Assembly (NCBI GenBank): GCA_020086605.1
Contig: JACBWW010000039.1
Span: forward strand, 5,215,286 to 5,279,285
From: Lanius collurio
Taxonomy: Eukaryota > Chordata > Aves > Passeriformes > Laniidae
Length of the DNA: 64,000 nucleotides
Direction of reading: 5' to 3'
Of the stretch, positions 1-13,400 are shown in pieces. Every line of letters begins with the position of its first letter. Within the stretch, counting starts at the first letter, position 1. The notes beneath the pieces were generated by a model. The model saw only the letters and a list, made by a program, of their open reading frames with translations. It was not told the origin of the DNA and did not search any database. Both the position numbers and the translations under genes were made by a program.

Positions 1-3000
1 TCAGGGAAGGTAAAGCTTAGAAAGGAAACCCTGTGGAAAAGTTTGAGAGCTGCTACTTTAATCTTCACCTTGTGAGAAGTTTCAAATATCAAGAGCAGAG
101 AGAGAGAGGCTGAGTCTCTAATTAGTGAGGGAGGCAGGTAGGACATTAATTGATTTGCTATGCTACTTCTTTGACCTGAGCTGTGTTTGAGAACAATAGA
201 GGAGCTGTAATGTTCATCCATGACAGAGCAGAGCTTTTGTGCCATAGCAACTTAGAGGACTTTGATCACAGACTGGGGCTGTAAATCTGTAATTTTTATA
301 ATAGTACTTTTTGCTACATGTATTTTATTTTTAGTCATTTATTTTTTGCTTGGGAACCAGTTTCTCTGACTTTGGACTACTTTCTTATTTTACACAGTGT
401 TTGGAAAGTCCTGAAATCAATGTCCCTCTTCTAATAATGGCATAGCACAAACCTAGCAATGTTTGTGAGAAAGTGGGATAGTCTGGGTTTATGTATGATC
501 TTTTATAAAGATAAATAAAAAGAAAAAGAGGGGAAAGAAGATGCAGAAAGATAGAGGAAGGATTATTTTTTATCTGTCCTGGATTTTCATCTAGGGTCAA
601 ATTTACTGTGTAACTGTGTCTGTCCTGGCTCCACAGTCCCAAATTTCACAGTGAAACATGATATTGTCACTGCACAGTCATTTGAAAGTCGCCTTTGGTA
701 AAGGTGTTTAATAGTGCAAAGAGTTTCATTAATGTTTTAGAAAGAAAGAGACCTTTAATTTCAAGAGAAACATAAAAATAATGCTATAAAAGTGGTGCTC
801 CTATTGTGACAATTTCATATCAAAACTGTTGGCTTACAAAAATATGTGGGTTTAGGCCTAACTTTATCAGTTGGGAAGGAGAACAAATAACAAAATGGGT
901 GTCTCAGCTCCTGTAGAGCCCCAGAGCAGAAGAATTGACTGAGAATTTAATGAAATGGTGCCACACAAACACACAGATATCAGAGGTCTCCAAAAGGAAA
1001 GAGCCAAGAGCTTTTATTTGCAAACAGAAGGTCCCTGACACTGAAGATAACTCCTGGTGATCCCTTTTAACTGTTTTTTTCAGAGAAGGACTGCTTTCCC
1101 TAGTGACAGCAGCCAGTTTAAAAGACAGCAGCCAATTAGCCAGAGTTCCAGATAAAAATTAGACTTCTGTTTGTCAGGGTTCCCTGTGTAGCCAAAAAGG
1201 AAAGACAGGGATGATCCATCCCACTATAGAGAGATGGCTGAGATATTTGAGATATCGTGCCCTGGTGGGGTGAAAGGTCTTTTGCAAGAGCTGGTCCAAC
1301 ATCTCACTCCAATGGCAGCAGAAGGATCTTGGCTCTGGGGTCTCAGCCAGACTGTGGATGGAGAACAACATAACTGTGAGGTCAAATAATTCAAGTAAAC
1401 ACTTTATCTGGGCAAGTCACTTTGGAGGGGATTTCACCTGAAATAATGCAAACTATTTTTAATTTGGTAGAAGAATGCCCAGATAGGGAAATGGGGTTGT
1501 TTATTTGTAATGATTTAACTCAATGTCTGTGTAATGAGTAACATTTTAGCTGTGGGACAAGTCCATATATCAAAGTGTTGCCTTTCCTGAAAGGAGCACT
1601 TCTTGGCTGTGGCCAGAGGGCTCTGGGTGCTTGAGAGCCTCAAGACAATCTGTTTCATATGGGGTGGATGGATTTGAACATGATATTACCTGTTTATCCC
1701 TTCTACCTTCAACCACGTCATTGTGCAAGATTATGCCAATTGCACTTCAGTGTATTAGGTACAGAATTAGGGAATTCTTCACCTGGTTTTGGTACATGAA
1801 GGTCCAAGTGAAAGAATGAACTTTACATTTTCAGGAGAACACAACTGTCTATTTGTTTATAAAGTGGAATTCTCCTTCATGGCCCTCTGGGTAGTAGAAT
1901 AGAAAATAACACTTGTGGGTGGGTGGGAAGAATATCCAGTCCTGCTCTGGAAAAAAACCCTTCAGCCAAAATAAGTATTTGACTGTTTTGCAAGATAATG
2001 TCTAGCATGATGTAATACCAGGCACCTGGGGCAGACTCATCACCGTTGGGTTCAGCTTTTCATCATGACTAACAAAAATTAGGCAACCTATTCCAAAAAC
2101 AAAACAAAATAACAACCAAAAAAGAAAAGGACTGTAGGCCAGATGGTTTTTGAGAACTGACTAAAGTGGGAGGTGAAGTAAGCACTTGACAAGAATGCAC
2201 AGGGAAAGGATTAATCATCACTTCATGTTCTATGTCCAAAACAATTGTGTCTTTGTTATCTGTGATGCCTGATTTTGAGTAAGACAACAGGCATTCCTTT
2301 TCAGGGACACTCAATTGTCCCTCTGAAGGAAAAGTGGGGTTAGGCAGATGCAAAGAGCCTGCATAACTCAGATACCCATAACACAGAAGTCATGAAAGGT
2401 TTTACAGAATTTCATCACCAACTACCACCACGGTATGCAAAAGTTAACAGATGAACTGTCTGAAGCACAGGATAATGCACATTTAAATAGATAAAAATAT
2501 TTTCATCTCATGTTAAAGGCTACATTGGCTATTTGTGTTTATTTACTTGCAATTGGATTTATGGAACATCCTGGGAACATGGAGGAGATTTATAAATCGT
2601 GTCAAGGTTGGGCTGCAGGGGTAGCAGGCAGCACCTTCAGACAGCACAGGCTTGTTCTGAACTTTTTATCTGTGTGCATGAAATGGCCTGGGAGTGATGT
2701 GAGTGTCTGAAATCATCCCTGTGTGTGTTTCCACATACCCAGAGCTAAATACCTGCAGAAAGTTGGATGCAAATGATTTATAAATGGAGCATAGAACCTG
2801 TAAGGGCACCCATGGACTCCTTGAGGTACATTTGTTGTGTAGATCAGAGAGCAAACACTGGGACAGAAGAACAAACAAGGGGGTAGAGGCACAGGAAATC
2901 CTAAATATACCCCCAGTAGCCTTTTCATTCACATAAACATAACATATGTGGAATATGTTGTATTTTGTATTTTAATGAGAGTGCTAAGTGTAGTCCAACA

Positions 3001-3936
3001 AACTATTCCAGCATTTTTAAATTTTACAATCAAATTCCAAAGGCAATGATCAAAGTTCGACTACATAGCTAAAACTGTTTGCATATAACCTGAAATAGGC
3101 TGTAGGTTTCTATGGCAAGAATATTTTTGTTAAATGATGTCCTTTTGGGGCAATTTCTTCTAAAGATCTGACAGTTGGTTATTTTTGTGCACCAAGTGAA
3201 TTCTTAGCAGGTGGGTAGAATTGATTCCTGATACACACACAAACACACTGGATTTGTCTATGAGTACATATATAAGTTATATATAAGTAAAACATTTGAC
3301 AAAAGTATAAATTTCTGAATTTTTATGTCCCTGATTAATATTATCTTGTAATATTCCATGACTGTTGGATATATCAAAGCATTTGATATTTAGACTGTTA
3401 ACACCATTACAAAAGCAAACTCCTTTTGAGTTTTTTTTCATTACTCTCAGGGCTATCAGCCCTTGTTTCACATCCTGTTTTGTGAAAAGAGAGGCCAGTT
3501 TCAATAGGTTTGGATTTCACTTTTGGGAGAGAGAAGAATTAGTAGTTCAGAGATAAGCCTGACCTTATCTGACACAGTGTATGTTAGTTTGTGCACGAAG
3601 AAAAAGGGAGAAGCAACATTGCCAAGAACTTAAAAATCGTGAAGATTTCAGTTTAGATTTTCTACAAGTGACTTAAAGACACACATTTTTACAGTTAAGT
3701 CAATTTTGTCTCAGTGACCTCACACCAGGATACCCCAGGCAATCCCTTTATGCCACGAGCACAGTCCCTGCTGAGGGGAGCACTTCCATGTGTGGGTTTT
3801 CATTGTGACCCTTCCAGCTCCTGTCACGTTCGTGGCACTCAGATGATCACACTGGATGGCTCAGCCTTGGCTTAAAAATAACTTGGGTTTCCCTGTTCCA
3901 TCTTTCTGGATTAAATGGGGTTTGTAATTGCTGGGC
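1..3936. other. Unique non-coding sequence, no gene seen
   Basis: No exon, RNA gene or interspersed repeat was recognised on either strand. The sequence is AT-leaning and CpG-poor, with scattered stops in all frames. The longest open frames are under 100 codons and resemble no known family. Only trivial low-complexity runs are visible, such as a short CA-rich patch near 3233-3249. It is probably intergenic or intronic. An ancient, diverged transposon could be present and would not be visible by eye. Confidence 0.6.
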
Positions 3937-3958
3937 TTTTTTTTTTTTTTTTTTTTTT
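3937..3958. repeat. Poly(T) tract, 22 T
   Basis: An uninterrupted run of 22 T residues. On the minus strand it reads as poly(A). I see no retrotransposed body next to it, so it is called a simple homopolymer and not the tail of a retroposon. Confidence 0.9.
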
Positions 3959-6900
3959 CCTGCTGTATTTCTTTTCTGCTGCTGAAATACCACTTACAAT
4001 AAGAAACTTCCACACGATCTCTAGGTATAAGGTTCTTACAGGTGAGTTTTACTATGGCATATGAGTTGTCTTTGTTCATCTGGGCTGGTTCTGTGCCTCT
4101 AAAACTGGGATAAAGGAATATGACATCTGCTAATTTCAGAAAAACTCCCACAAAGAAAACATCCTTTCCTGAGATCTTGTAACTAAAAATTCATGTCTTA
4201 AGGTTTATTTCCATTCTAATTCTCTCCTGAGGTTCAAAAATGTTTTCTTTTTTAGTAACGTGGTTCTTGGTGTTGTCATTGATGAAATATTCTGTTCTTT
4301 TTGTACGTAGCTTTACTCTTGGTCCTAATTCTGTCATGGAGCATTAGGTGCTCATGGAAGGAACAGATAAACACACTGCAGACAGCAGCAGCAGCACATG
4401 CTCTGGTGCTCTCCAGCCAACATTCCTCAACTCTGACCCGAGGACCACCTCTGGAGATAAGAGTCCCTTCTTATCAGTGAGTCCTCGCTTTCCCTGCCAA
4501 GACTGTCAGCAAGAAAAGGGCAGCCAGAGCCAGCCGTGTGCTTGTACAGCAGGGGCTTGTTCACCAGAAACTGCTCTGTGATCACCAAAGGGATTTCACA
4601 TCCACCACCTGAAGATTTATATTGTAACATATCCACATTCCCATTTCACCCAGAGCTTGAACCCTGGAGATCTGGCAAATGGCCAGTTCTGGAACTCATT
4701 GTTTGCTCCAGAGCTGGCCCTTGTGCAAGTGTTTCTCTCTGAAGGGTATCAGGAGTCCCACACACACTGGCTGCCCTCTGCAAAATGAGAGCTATTGTCA
4801 CCTCTTTCAAGGTGAAACCTTAGAACATTCTCTAAAAATCAATCATTCAAATATTCTCTAAAAATCAAACATTTTAATGACTATCTCCACTCTTACCTAC
4901 TCTTGATGTGAGCAGTCATGTTACAAAATTTAAAATATTTGTCATGTGACTAATTATTTGCCTAAATCACAAATTTTTCTTCGCAGAGAGCTGACATGGG
5001 AATTGCTGATTTTCAGTTCTCCAGAGTCACTGCCTTATACTCAGAGGAGTGGCTGACACACCAGTTATCTTAAAAGCTTTGGTCCCACAGACTTGCCTGT
5101 CTGCTTTTCAGTAGCAACACAATATAGCAACATGAAACAGCAACACAGTTTCTTAAGTGTCAAATTGTCCTGAATAACTCTGCATTCACTTTTCCATAAT
5201 GTGCATGAAAAGATTAGAAATTAGTTGATAATTTCTCAGTCATGAATTTCCAGTCATATCATTTTCCTAGGATGACCTTAAAAATTCTATTTCGTGTATC
5301 TGTCTGAGTTGAAAACTCTGATTTCATACTCCTCGGCTGAGGAGGGCCCATGTTTGGCAGAGCTGGTGTTGATGTCTTTATGGATGGAAAATTTTGGTTT
5401 TATATCAGTAACTCTACAAAATGTGATACTGGGATTTAGGGATCTAATCTCCTGGAAAAGGATGGGTGAGGCTCAGCTGTATTCTTGCTAAGCTTGGAGA
5501 GACAGGCTGACACCAGGGGCATATGCAAGTGCTGTTTGGTTGTTTGCTTGAAACTGGAAGTCTAAAGAACATTTTTAGACTGGTTCCAGCATATGCCCTT
5601 ATAGAATACCCAGATTTTCTTTATATTTCATTTTTAAAGTAAGACTTTAAAAAGTCTGAAACTTGAAATGTTGTTCTCTTGGACTAAGACATTATGGAAT
5701 ATTTATTTTTCTTGCTGCGCAATATTTATTGTCTTACTGCATCTACAGTCTCACAGCACAGAGCAAAGAAATCCTGATTAAACATGACAATTTCACTTTT
5801 GCTATGAGAACATGATAGGCTGTTTTCTGTTTTCCCAGAAGCTTGTTGGAATTTACCTTGGAAGTTGTGTGAGTGCTTCAGGTCTGTCCTTCTCCATACG
5901 TGAACTGGGTGTTTTACAGAAAATGCTCATCCTCATTTCCTCAGCAATGATCTTTGCCTTTCTCCTCTTCTGCATGAATGAATGTTTCACTGCACAACAA
6001 CTGGAGATCAAAACAGCAGCCCCTTTTCTACCCTCTGCAGGCCAAAATCCTGTGGGGTCCATTTTCAGGGTACTACTTTGAGGCAGTGCAGGTCTGTGGC
6101 TCATTGTGCTGTGGAACAGGGAATTCCACAAAGCCTGAGGTCAGGCAGTTTTGCAGGAGTCTTCTTAATGCTCCATGACACTTTGGATCCAAAAGCAGTA
6201 AATCCTAAGTTTCCCTCTCCGGGGCATTACAAATGATGTCTTAATCTACCAGCACTAAGGAAATTCTTTGTTATCTCTTTGTTTATAACATATTTTTTAA
6301 TTTATAACAGAAAAATACAAAAACAAGTCCCACAAGATTTCCATTTAAATTTTAAACAAAATGAGCTGTCCTGAGTCTGTCTACAGCAGCCACTGGCAAG
6401 ACAATTCCATCTTGAATACATTTTGTTTTAAAAATATTCTGCCCAGAATATATGTTTTAAAATTATGATTAGTCTTTTTTAGGTGATAGACATCTGTTGT
6501 TGAATATGTTGAGATGAACACAGAAAGTTTTTCCTACTAATTACAGTGTTGGCATTTATATCACATTCCAAATTTCTTGCCTAACTTGGGAGTTAGGTGA
6601 TAAGGAGAGAGATTCTCCTTCTGCAGAGGGAAGGGCAGAGGTGGAACTGCAAGGTGGACCCAGGTTTTGGAGTCAGCAGGTGACAGTTCAAAGTTTGCAC
6701 TCAGATCACTGCACACCATTACACTGGCAGGCACTGGTTCATGCAGCCCTCCAGAAATCTAATCATTTGAGGATTTCCAGTGTCCAAGTTCACACTAACA
6801 TTAATTACCATGCAGAAGTCTGGCTATTTCAAGACAATTAAGAGATATGAAGAGAATTGGTGGAAGAGTGAATCAGGGGTCAGAGTCTAGTTCAGTATAC

Positions 6901-7386
6901 AGCCAACCAGTGCTCAATCTCACAAATGAAAACAAAATACAAAGTTTGAGAGGAGCCAAACAATATCTTAATAAATAATCAGAGTTTCTATGTTTCAGGG
7001 AGCTGGGGCTTTTTGGCGACAGCGGGCTGCAGTCATTACTGAATAAACAAGATTGAAATTTGTGTCTTGGTGAAGCAATGCTGGGAGCCTGTTTGTCGTG
7101 CTGCACTGAGGCTGTTTCCAACAATCTGTGCCAGCTGAATTCCCTCCGTGCACTGGAGGTGGGCAGGAATGTGGTGCACAAGATGTGCCTCAGCTGAGGT
7201 CGTCCTGTGCTCAAAAAGCATCACAGGCAGGGATGAGCATGCAGGACATCTGCTTTGAGCTGATGAGGAGCTGATGGGTTGTAGCTGTGCTTTGGAGTCC
7301 AGGGGTGCTGGTCCTACACCCAGCCATGGCCAGGGAGCTCTTGTGAATTCAGCAGCTCAGAGAAAACAAACCAACAAAAACCCAGG
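3959..7386. other. Unique non-coding sequence, no gene seen
   Basis: No gene is recognised here. The visible structure is a 25-bp-period duplication at 4827-4872, listed separately. Overlapping short open frames at 5812-6236 occur on both strands in several frames with no family resemblance, which is the pattern expected of non-coding DNA. Confidence 0.55.
4827..4872. repeat. Two-copy tandem duplication, 25-bp period
   Basis: A 21-bp segment beginning ATTCTCTAAAAATCAA is present at 4827-4847 and again at 4852-4872 with one substitution (T to A). It looks like a small local duplication, probably from replication slippage in AT-rich DNA. No function is indicated. Confidence 0.8.
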
Positions 7387-7439
7387 CCTGCAGGTAAGAT
7401 TTATAGGTGCCTGCAGGTAAGATCTATAGGTGCCTGCAG
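7387..7439. repeat. Minisatellite-like repeat, 23-bp unit, 2.3 copies
   Basis: Unit one (7387-7409) and unit two (7410-7432) differ at a single position, and a partial third unit (CCTGCAG) follows at 7433-7439. Each unit starts with CCTGCAGGTAAGAT, so every copy carries a GTAAGAT that resembles a splice donor and a PstI-like CTGCAG. The near identity of the copies suggests a recent or variable tandem array. No coding context is visible. Confidence 0.9.
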
Positions 7440-10400
7440 TGCATGCACAGCAGTTCATTCCTATGTGAGATAGGGAATAAATGCATTTGTCCAAGAGGCC
7501 AGCCCTGAGAAACACCTCCATAATTAGCTGCTACTTATGCTTACAGCAAGGTATTAACTGGTGGCAGGTGTAAAATGGAAACATGAGGAGCAGGAAGCAG
7601 GCAGTGTTGCCTCTCTCCTCATTTCGTGTGGTGGTGGGGAGCCCAGGCTCTGGGTTATTGTCCCTTCCCATTCCCCTATAGGATGTTCCTCCCCACCCAC
7701 TGCAGCAGAGGCAGGGCTGGGGGTGAGCAGCCAGAGGGGCTCTGGAGCAATGGGCCACGAGGGGAGGAGGGCTCACCCCCCTCTGCACTTGCTGCCTCAG
7801 CCAGATGCTCCTCTCATTCCCCCAGCAGCCTTAAAACAAAGCATCCCCCTCCTTCTGCACATCTCCCCTCTGTGCAGCTCCTCCTGTCCCTCATTCATCA
7901 GGGGAAGAGAAAAAACAGGTATAAAATTAATGTTTTCTCCTTTTCTACAGCTCTCTTGCACCTTCCTTCTCTCCCCTGTGGCCTCAAGGGGACTGTCCCA
8001 GCACTGGCTGCCACCAGCACTTTCCCACCGGGTACCCTGCTCACATTAAAAGGTTTGCAGCTTTAAGAGAGCGTTTGCTGTAATTAGGAGGGAATGTCAA
8101 ACACCTGGTGCCAATGAGCTTGATTGGTGCCAAAGCCTGATTGGCTCTGAGGTGAGGTATAGATGTGGCCTCCTGCTCCTCACCTCTGTTGGAAGCAGCT
8201 TGGCTTTGCTGGAGAGGGTTTTTGGACTGGACCTGAGGCGTGTGAGTAAAACCCCCACAGAGGGCTGGAAGGAAAAGTGTGGTTGGAGGGGGTCTTGTGG
8301 TGTTGCTGACTTCAACTAGACCTGATACCTAGGCTAGAGTTAATGCTGAAATGCTTGGAGTTATGGAGCAGAGCTAGGAATTGGTGGGTCTGGGAGGAGA
8401 GCCTTAATTTGTGAAAAACAGGAGGCTCTCTGGATCTAGGATAATTTGGGATTTCTAGGGAGGAGCATGCCAGCTGAACTAGGGAGCCTTGGTTCCTGCT
8501 GGTATGGCTCAGGCTTCTTCAGAAGACACTTCAATGTGTGCTTAATTAAGAAGAAAATGGGCAGAACAAGTGGAAAATAACAGTATATCTCAAAGAAAAT
8601 TCCAGTGGGCAGGAGCTGTTAGTTGGCTTCAGCTAGAAAGGCTGGGCTGTTCTAAGTGAGCTGCTTTTTGGAGGTGAGGGAGACGGGTGCAAGTGTACAC
8701 TTCAGGGTGTGAGGAATTAAAGGGCAGCACAGCTGCTGAAAAATTGAGGTTGATGTATTTGCCTCTCTAAATGCAGCACGTTTGCCAGGACTCTGCAGTT
8801 GGATTAAACTGGAAGCATATGTTCTCTGACTTCAGAATTATCCCACACTGGGGTGCATCCATCACTCCTGCTCTCTCTTCAGCAGAACAGCTGAAGCTCT
8901 GTAAATGAGCAGTGTTGCCCATCTGAAGTCCAGCAACCCTTGTACCACTTCCAGTTCACTCTTTAAACTTCCTTTTCTCCTTTGTCCACTTCTTTCCCCA
9001 TACAGGTGCTTCCTAATTTCTTTTACTTTCTGGTGTCTTGATTTCTAATGCCTCCTCCTTAATTTTTTGCTCCTCTTTTAGAGATGTGATTCTGTCACTT
9101 GTTCAATGACTTGCCAGGTAAAATAAGTTTAAGTTCTTGCTTTTGCTTCCCTCACATTTTGGAGAGGCATGTTAGAAGCACCCCAAAATAAACCCAACTT
9201 AGTTTTCACATGAACAAAAATCAACTGCAATAGGCTTCTGGTTTCCTGAGATAACTTCTGTTTAGTTATTGATACTTGTTCAGAGTTTCCTTGCTAATTT
9301 CAGTCTTGTTGAGACTGTAAATAAATGGATTTGGAATCTTGTCTCTTTTATTACAATTATTTAAAAAGTAGGACAATTAAATTTTGGCTTGTACTTTAGG
9401 CTTAGAGTGAATCCTAAGATGCTGATAAGAAAATAACTCAGCAGAGTGAAATTCATCTTTCTGTGTAGGGAATTTTCTACTGTCACTTGAATCCCTAAAA
9501 AAGATGAATATTTTCCAGTGAAACATGTACCAGACTGATGACCTCAAGCTGTCCACTTATCTTTGTGACTGGCATGAAATCCAGGGTGGCTGGGAGTCCA
9601 AATCCTGTCTTTTTGGCTTTGTGGGTGTTCTGCTAATTGCCTGCCTAATGAAATAGATAGGCAGAATGAGCTTTTTCTCATCCTGCAGCCACATCTGTTC
9701 GTGAAACCTCTCTCTGGGAAAGTGGGTTGGAAACATTTAGGTGAAGACTTTTGTTTTAGTGTAGATTTGCTGTTTTGTGGAGACATGAGGATGTTAGTGA
9801 TAGAGACTGCAGACTTTTCTCTTGCAAGCCACAGTAGTTGCACTAAGTTAAAGAGAATATGCTCTTTACATTGCAGTGGTTTTGCCATTTTTGTTTAAAT
9901 GAATTTTGATATATTAAAATTTGAGACCGGTTATTTTTGAAATAAGAGTTTAATTCTGCTACTCAGTAGAAGTGTAGTTTGAGTTCTACTGGACAGAGCT
10001 GTGAAAACTAGATTTGCTGCAGTTACTGGAATATACTGAAGTCAATACAGAGCTGATTGTGCCAATGGCAAACTGCCAGGAACATTGATTCCTCTTCTCT
10101 CTTCTTGCCTTGATTTAATTTTCTCAGATTATTTTATCTCATCTTCACCTCTTTTCCAAATCTGCTGTCCCCAGGCTGTCCCCTGTGCCCATCAGACCTC
10201 TCAGCCCTTTTGGTTTTGGGAGAGGCCCCACTCAGAGGGTCCTCACTTCCAGGGTTGCCATTGTTTTAGCTGCCAGCTTCAATTCAGCAGAGGAGCTTTA
10301 GGTACCCATCCCAAAGGAGTGGCAAATTGCAGCAGAACTGGGAGCTATTTCCATGCTCTGACCAGGAGGTAATGGCTGCTAGGACAGGTTGTACATGGCT

Positions 10401-13400
10401 TTGGTGATATGTGAATATTGCTGTTTGTGACCCTCCCTCCCATGGCATTGAGCATTTCTGATCCAGGGGAAGCTTCAGATCCAAGGGAGGCAGGAGATGC
10501 ATAATTAAGAATTAGTTATTACTTAATTTAGATTGAGGGAAGAAAATAATAATAAAAACTGATGTTAAAGGTTTAGCAAGTCCAACACCCTCTTTAGGAT
10601 CCTGAGGGGGTCTGATTGCCAGGGACTGGGTGTGAGCCCCTGGGATCTGCCCACAGGAGGTGGAGAGGAACCAGAAGGCAGCAAAAAACTGGGAGAAACA
10701 GTCACGAGCATGGTCCAGACAGATAATGGCAAAAGGACTCCCCAAGATGCAGAGAAGAAAGCAAACTGGAAATTGTGAATGATTAATTTACTTGCTGTTT
10801 TCTCATTGTGTTGTGGAGACTTGAGTTTATAATCTGAATTGTGCCAAAGGAATATCTGGTTTGTATTATCAATCTTGTCTCCATATGGAAACAAGTCAGA
10901 TCAAATGTCAAGATTTCTTATTCTTTTAACTATGATTGTGTTTTACTGCATCTTTTGATATCTCTCATAACGATTTGCTTTTTATTCATCATAAATGATT
11001 AATTCACTAGGCAGGCGGCCTCCCTTGAGTATCGCAGGGCTCTAAATTGCTTATTTTGCCAAAAAATATTTGTTACTGGATGAGAAAAGCTTGACTGACT
11101 ACTAAGGAGGGAATTCTTCCTAATAAATATTTCTTCTGGGCAGAGCAGGCCTATTACACTTCCCAGAAGTGTTCAGTGTTGCTTTACTTACTGTACAGGT
11201 TGGAGCTGTGGGAGGCCCTTTGCCATTTCTCCCTTGTGAAGCTGTTCTGAAAGACAAAAACAATTTGTAATCTAAAGGATGTGATTTTTGATTGGGAAGG
11301 AAATTTTATAATTCGCAGTATTACAAAGAACCCTCAGATCTATAATTCACACCTTAATTCAGATACATTATTAATATTAGACTGATGTACTTGTGCATTT
11401 TTTCTGGACTCTCATTTCTGAAACTGCCCAGAGAGAGGCCAAGACTCAGATTTTTGTCAATATAATTACATAGCTCTCAAGGGATTTGCTCCTATTTCCA
11501 GTCAGGAGAGAAGTAGTAGGCTTGTAGTATGCAACAAATAAATTCCACTTCCTGCCTTCAGATCTCTCAGTCAGAGAGATGAAGGAAGATAAAGATAAGA
11601 AGCACTCAGACAAAGGGGTGAAAATCATGTTTGGCCTTTTTGGAGAAAATCAGAGTGGAGCTGCTCTGACTGGGCTGTAATGAGAGTTCTTTCAAAGGGG
11701 AGGGGTTCAGGAGGTGGGACATTCCCTCTGCCAGGTTTTGATTTAAACCTGACCACAATGCTGAGGCACCTGTTGAGAGCTGAAAGCTTTTGTAGAGATT
11801 GTGGTGCTAATTGTCCCTCGCAGCTGGGGGATTATGTGTAACCCGAGCACCCAGCACTGCACTTCCCAGGGCAGCCCTGACAGGCACTGAAGGTGAAAGT
11901 TCCTCTGTTTTCTACTCTTAATGCCACAAAATGGGGATTTGTAAAGTTTGTCTTTAATCTCACCTTGCAGTGATGTCCTTTGCAGAAAGAACACTATAAT
12001 CTGCAAATAAAGCCACTGTAAATAAAAGTATTTTAACTTCAAAAAATAGTACATCACATCCACAGCTGAATCAAATCTCCCATTCCCTGTGCAATAGCTC
12101 TGTGTGTTGGGGTTTTTTTCCTCCCCTTCTGCATTTTAAAAATACCTTTCATTGTATAAACACAATCTGAATGGCTCCTCTGATGCCTGGAGTTGCTGAG
12201 CTAATGGAGCAAACAAGAGTTCATTTTATTACTGTTTAAATCTCCATTCACTTCCCTGAGCCATCCTGGGATCAGTGTGTTTGAATATGAGGAGAATTCA
12301 TGTCCCAAGGAAGCAGAATGATAAAAGGCCAATGCTATCCCAGCCAATCATCTGAGGACAGGCAGTAGAAAGTGTCCCTGAGGTAACTGTAACTGGGTGC
12401 CATGCAGCAGGAAGAGCTGTGAGTCATGAAATTAGGCTTCAAACCTTGTGCTCCTTCACTTAAAATCCAAAATAACAGTGGAATTCTCTGAAGGTTTACA
12501 TTAAAATGTGGTTATAGATGACAGTTGAGCACAAATTTGGGGTTCTTAATTTACTATGGCCAAGAGTCTTAATAAAAAATAACTTATTTTAATGCTTCTT
12601 ACATGAGCACTGCAACCTATTCTTGGAGAACATCAGATATGATATTTTTACTGTACAAGCAAACCAAACCTGCTGCATTCATTGTCTGTCCTATTTTTTT
12701 TTTCTAAATCTGTATTAAAAAAATCATTGTGGAAGCACTAAGAAAAAGGAACTAAAGAATAGTGTTTCTTCCACAGGTGTGTCTTTAAAAGATACTGGGT
12801 ACCTATAGATCATATAAATGTTTATGTGAAGTATGACATTTTAAAGGCATTGTAGCATTGGATTGTTACATTAGAAAATTGTATTGAACTGTCTCGTCCT
12901 CCCCTTTGATAATGCTGGATTCTTGTCTGAAAGCTGTTTTATTTTCTGTACCATACAAAGTCCTTCATATCTAGGACTAGCTCAGCTCCTGTCAAAAAAA
13001 GGCATCTGAATTTCAGTAGTATTTCTATTCATTTGTTTAATAACAAGAGCTGCAAAAATATGAATATAGAACATTTCTTTACACCAAAGAAATGCCATTG
13101 GGTTGCATGTACAGCTTTTAATTTATACTTCTACCCTGAACGTGCTGCAATTTATACCTTTTTTCTGAAGGGAAATGATCCCTTCTGTAATGTTTACAAC
13201 ACCAGCTAACAGGGAATGATCTTATTTAGGTTCAAACCTGGTAATGAAGACACAATTTATGCAGTGAGGAGCTGGGTGTTGGCTCGAAAACCCTGACAGA
13301 GAAAGGAGCAACCCCTGACCCTGATGAGCACATGATGAGAGCTCCTGTGTCCTTCAGCTGTGGCTTCCACCAAGGTAAGATGTAAAACCTTCATCAAAAC

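Noticed and set aside
7925..7950. Strong splice-acceptor-like pyrimidine run ending CTACAG
   Set aside because: No convincing coding exon or donor follows. Such acceptors occur often by chance in vertebrate DNA.
7561..8066. Two overlapping open frames of 162 and 146 codons
   Set aside because: The longer starts at GTG, they occupy different frames of the same strand, are Pro/Ser/His-rich in a GC-richer patch and resemble no family. Composition explains the length.
11562..11580. ATCTCTC / GAGAGAT inverted repeat with 5-bp spacer
   Set aside because: Seven-base arms are expected many times by chance in 64 kb, and there is no context supporting a hairpin RNA or site.
13226..13240. GGTTCAAACC-like string resembling a tRNA B box
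   Set aside because: No A box upstream, no cloverleaf and no terminator T run at the right distance.
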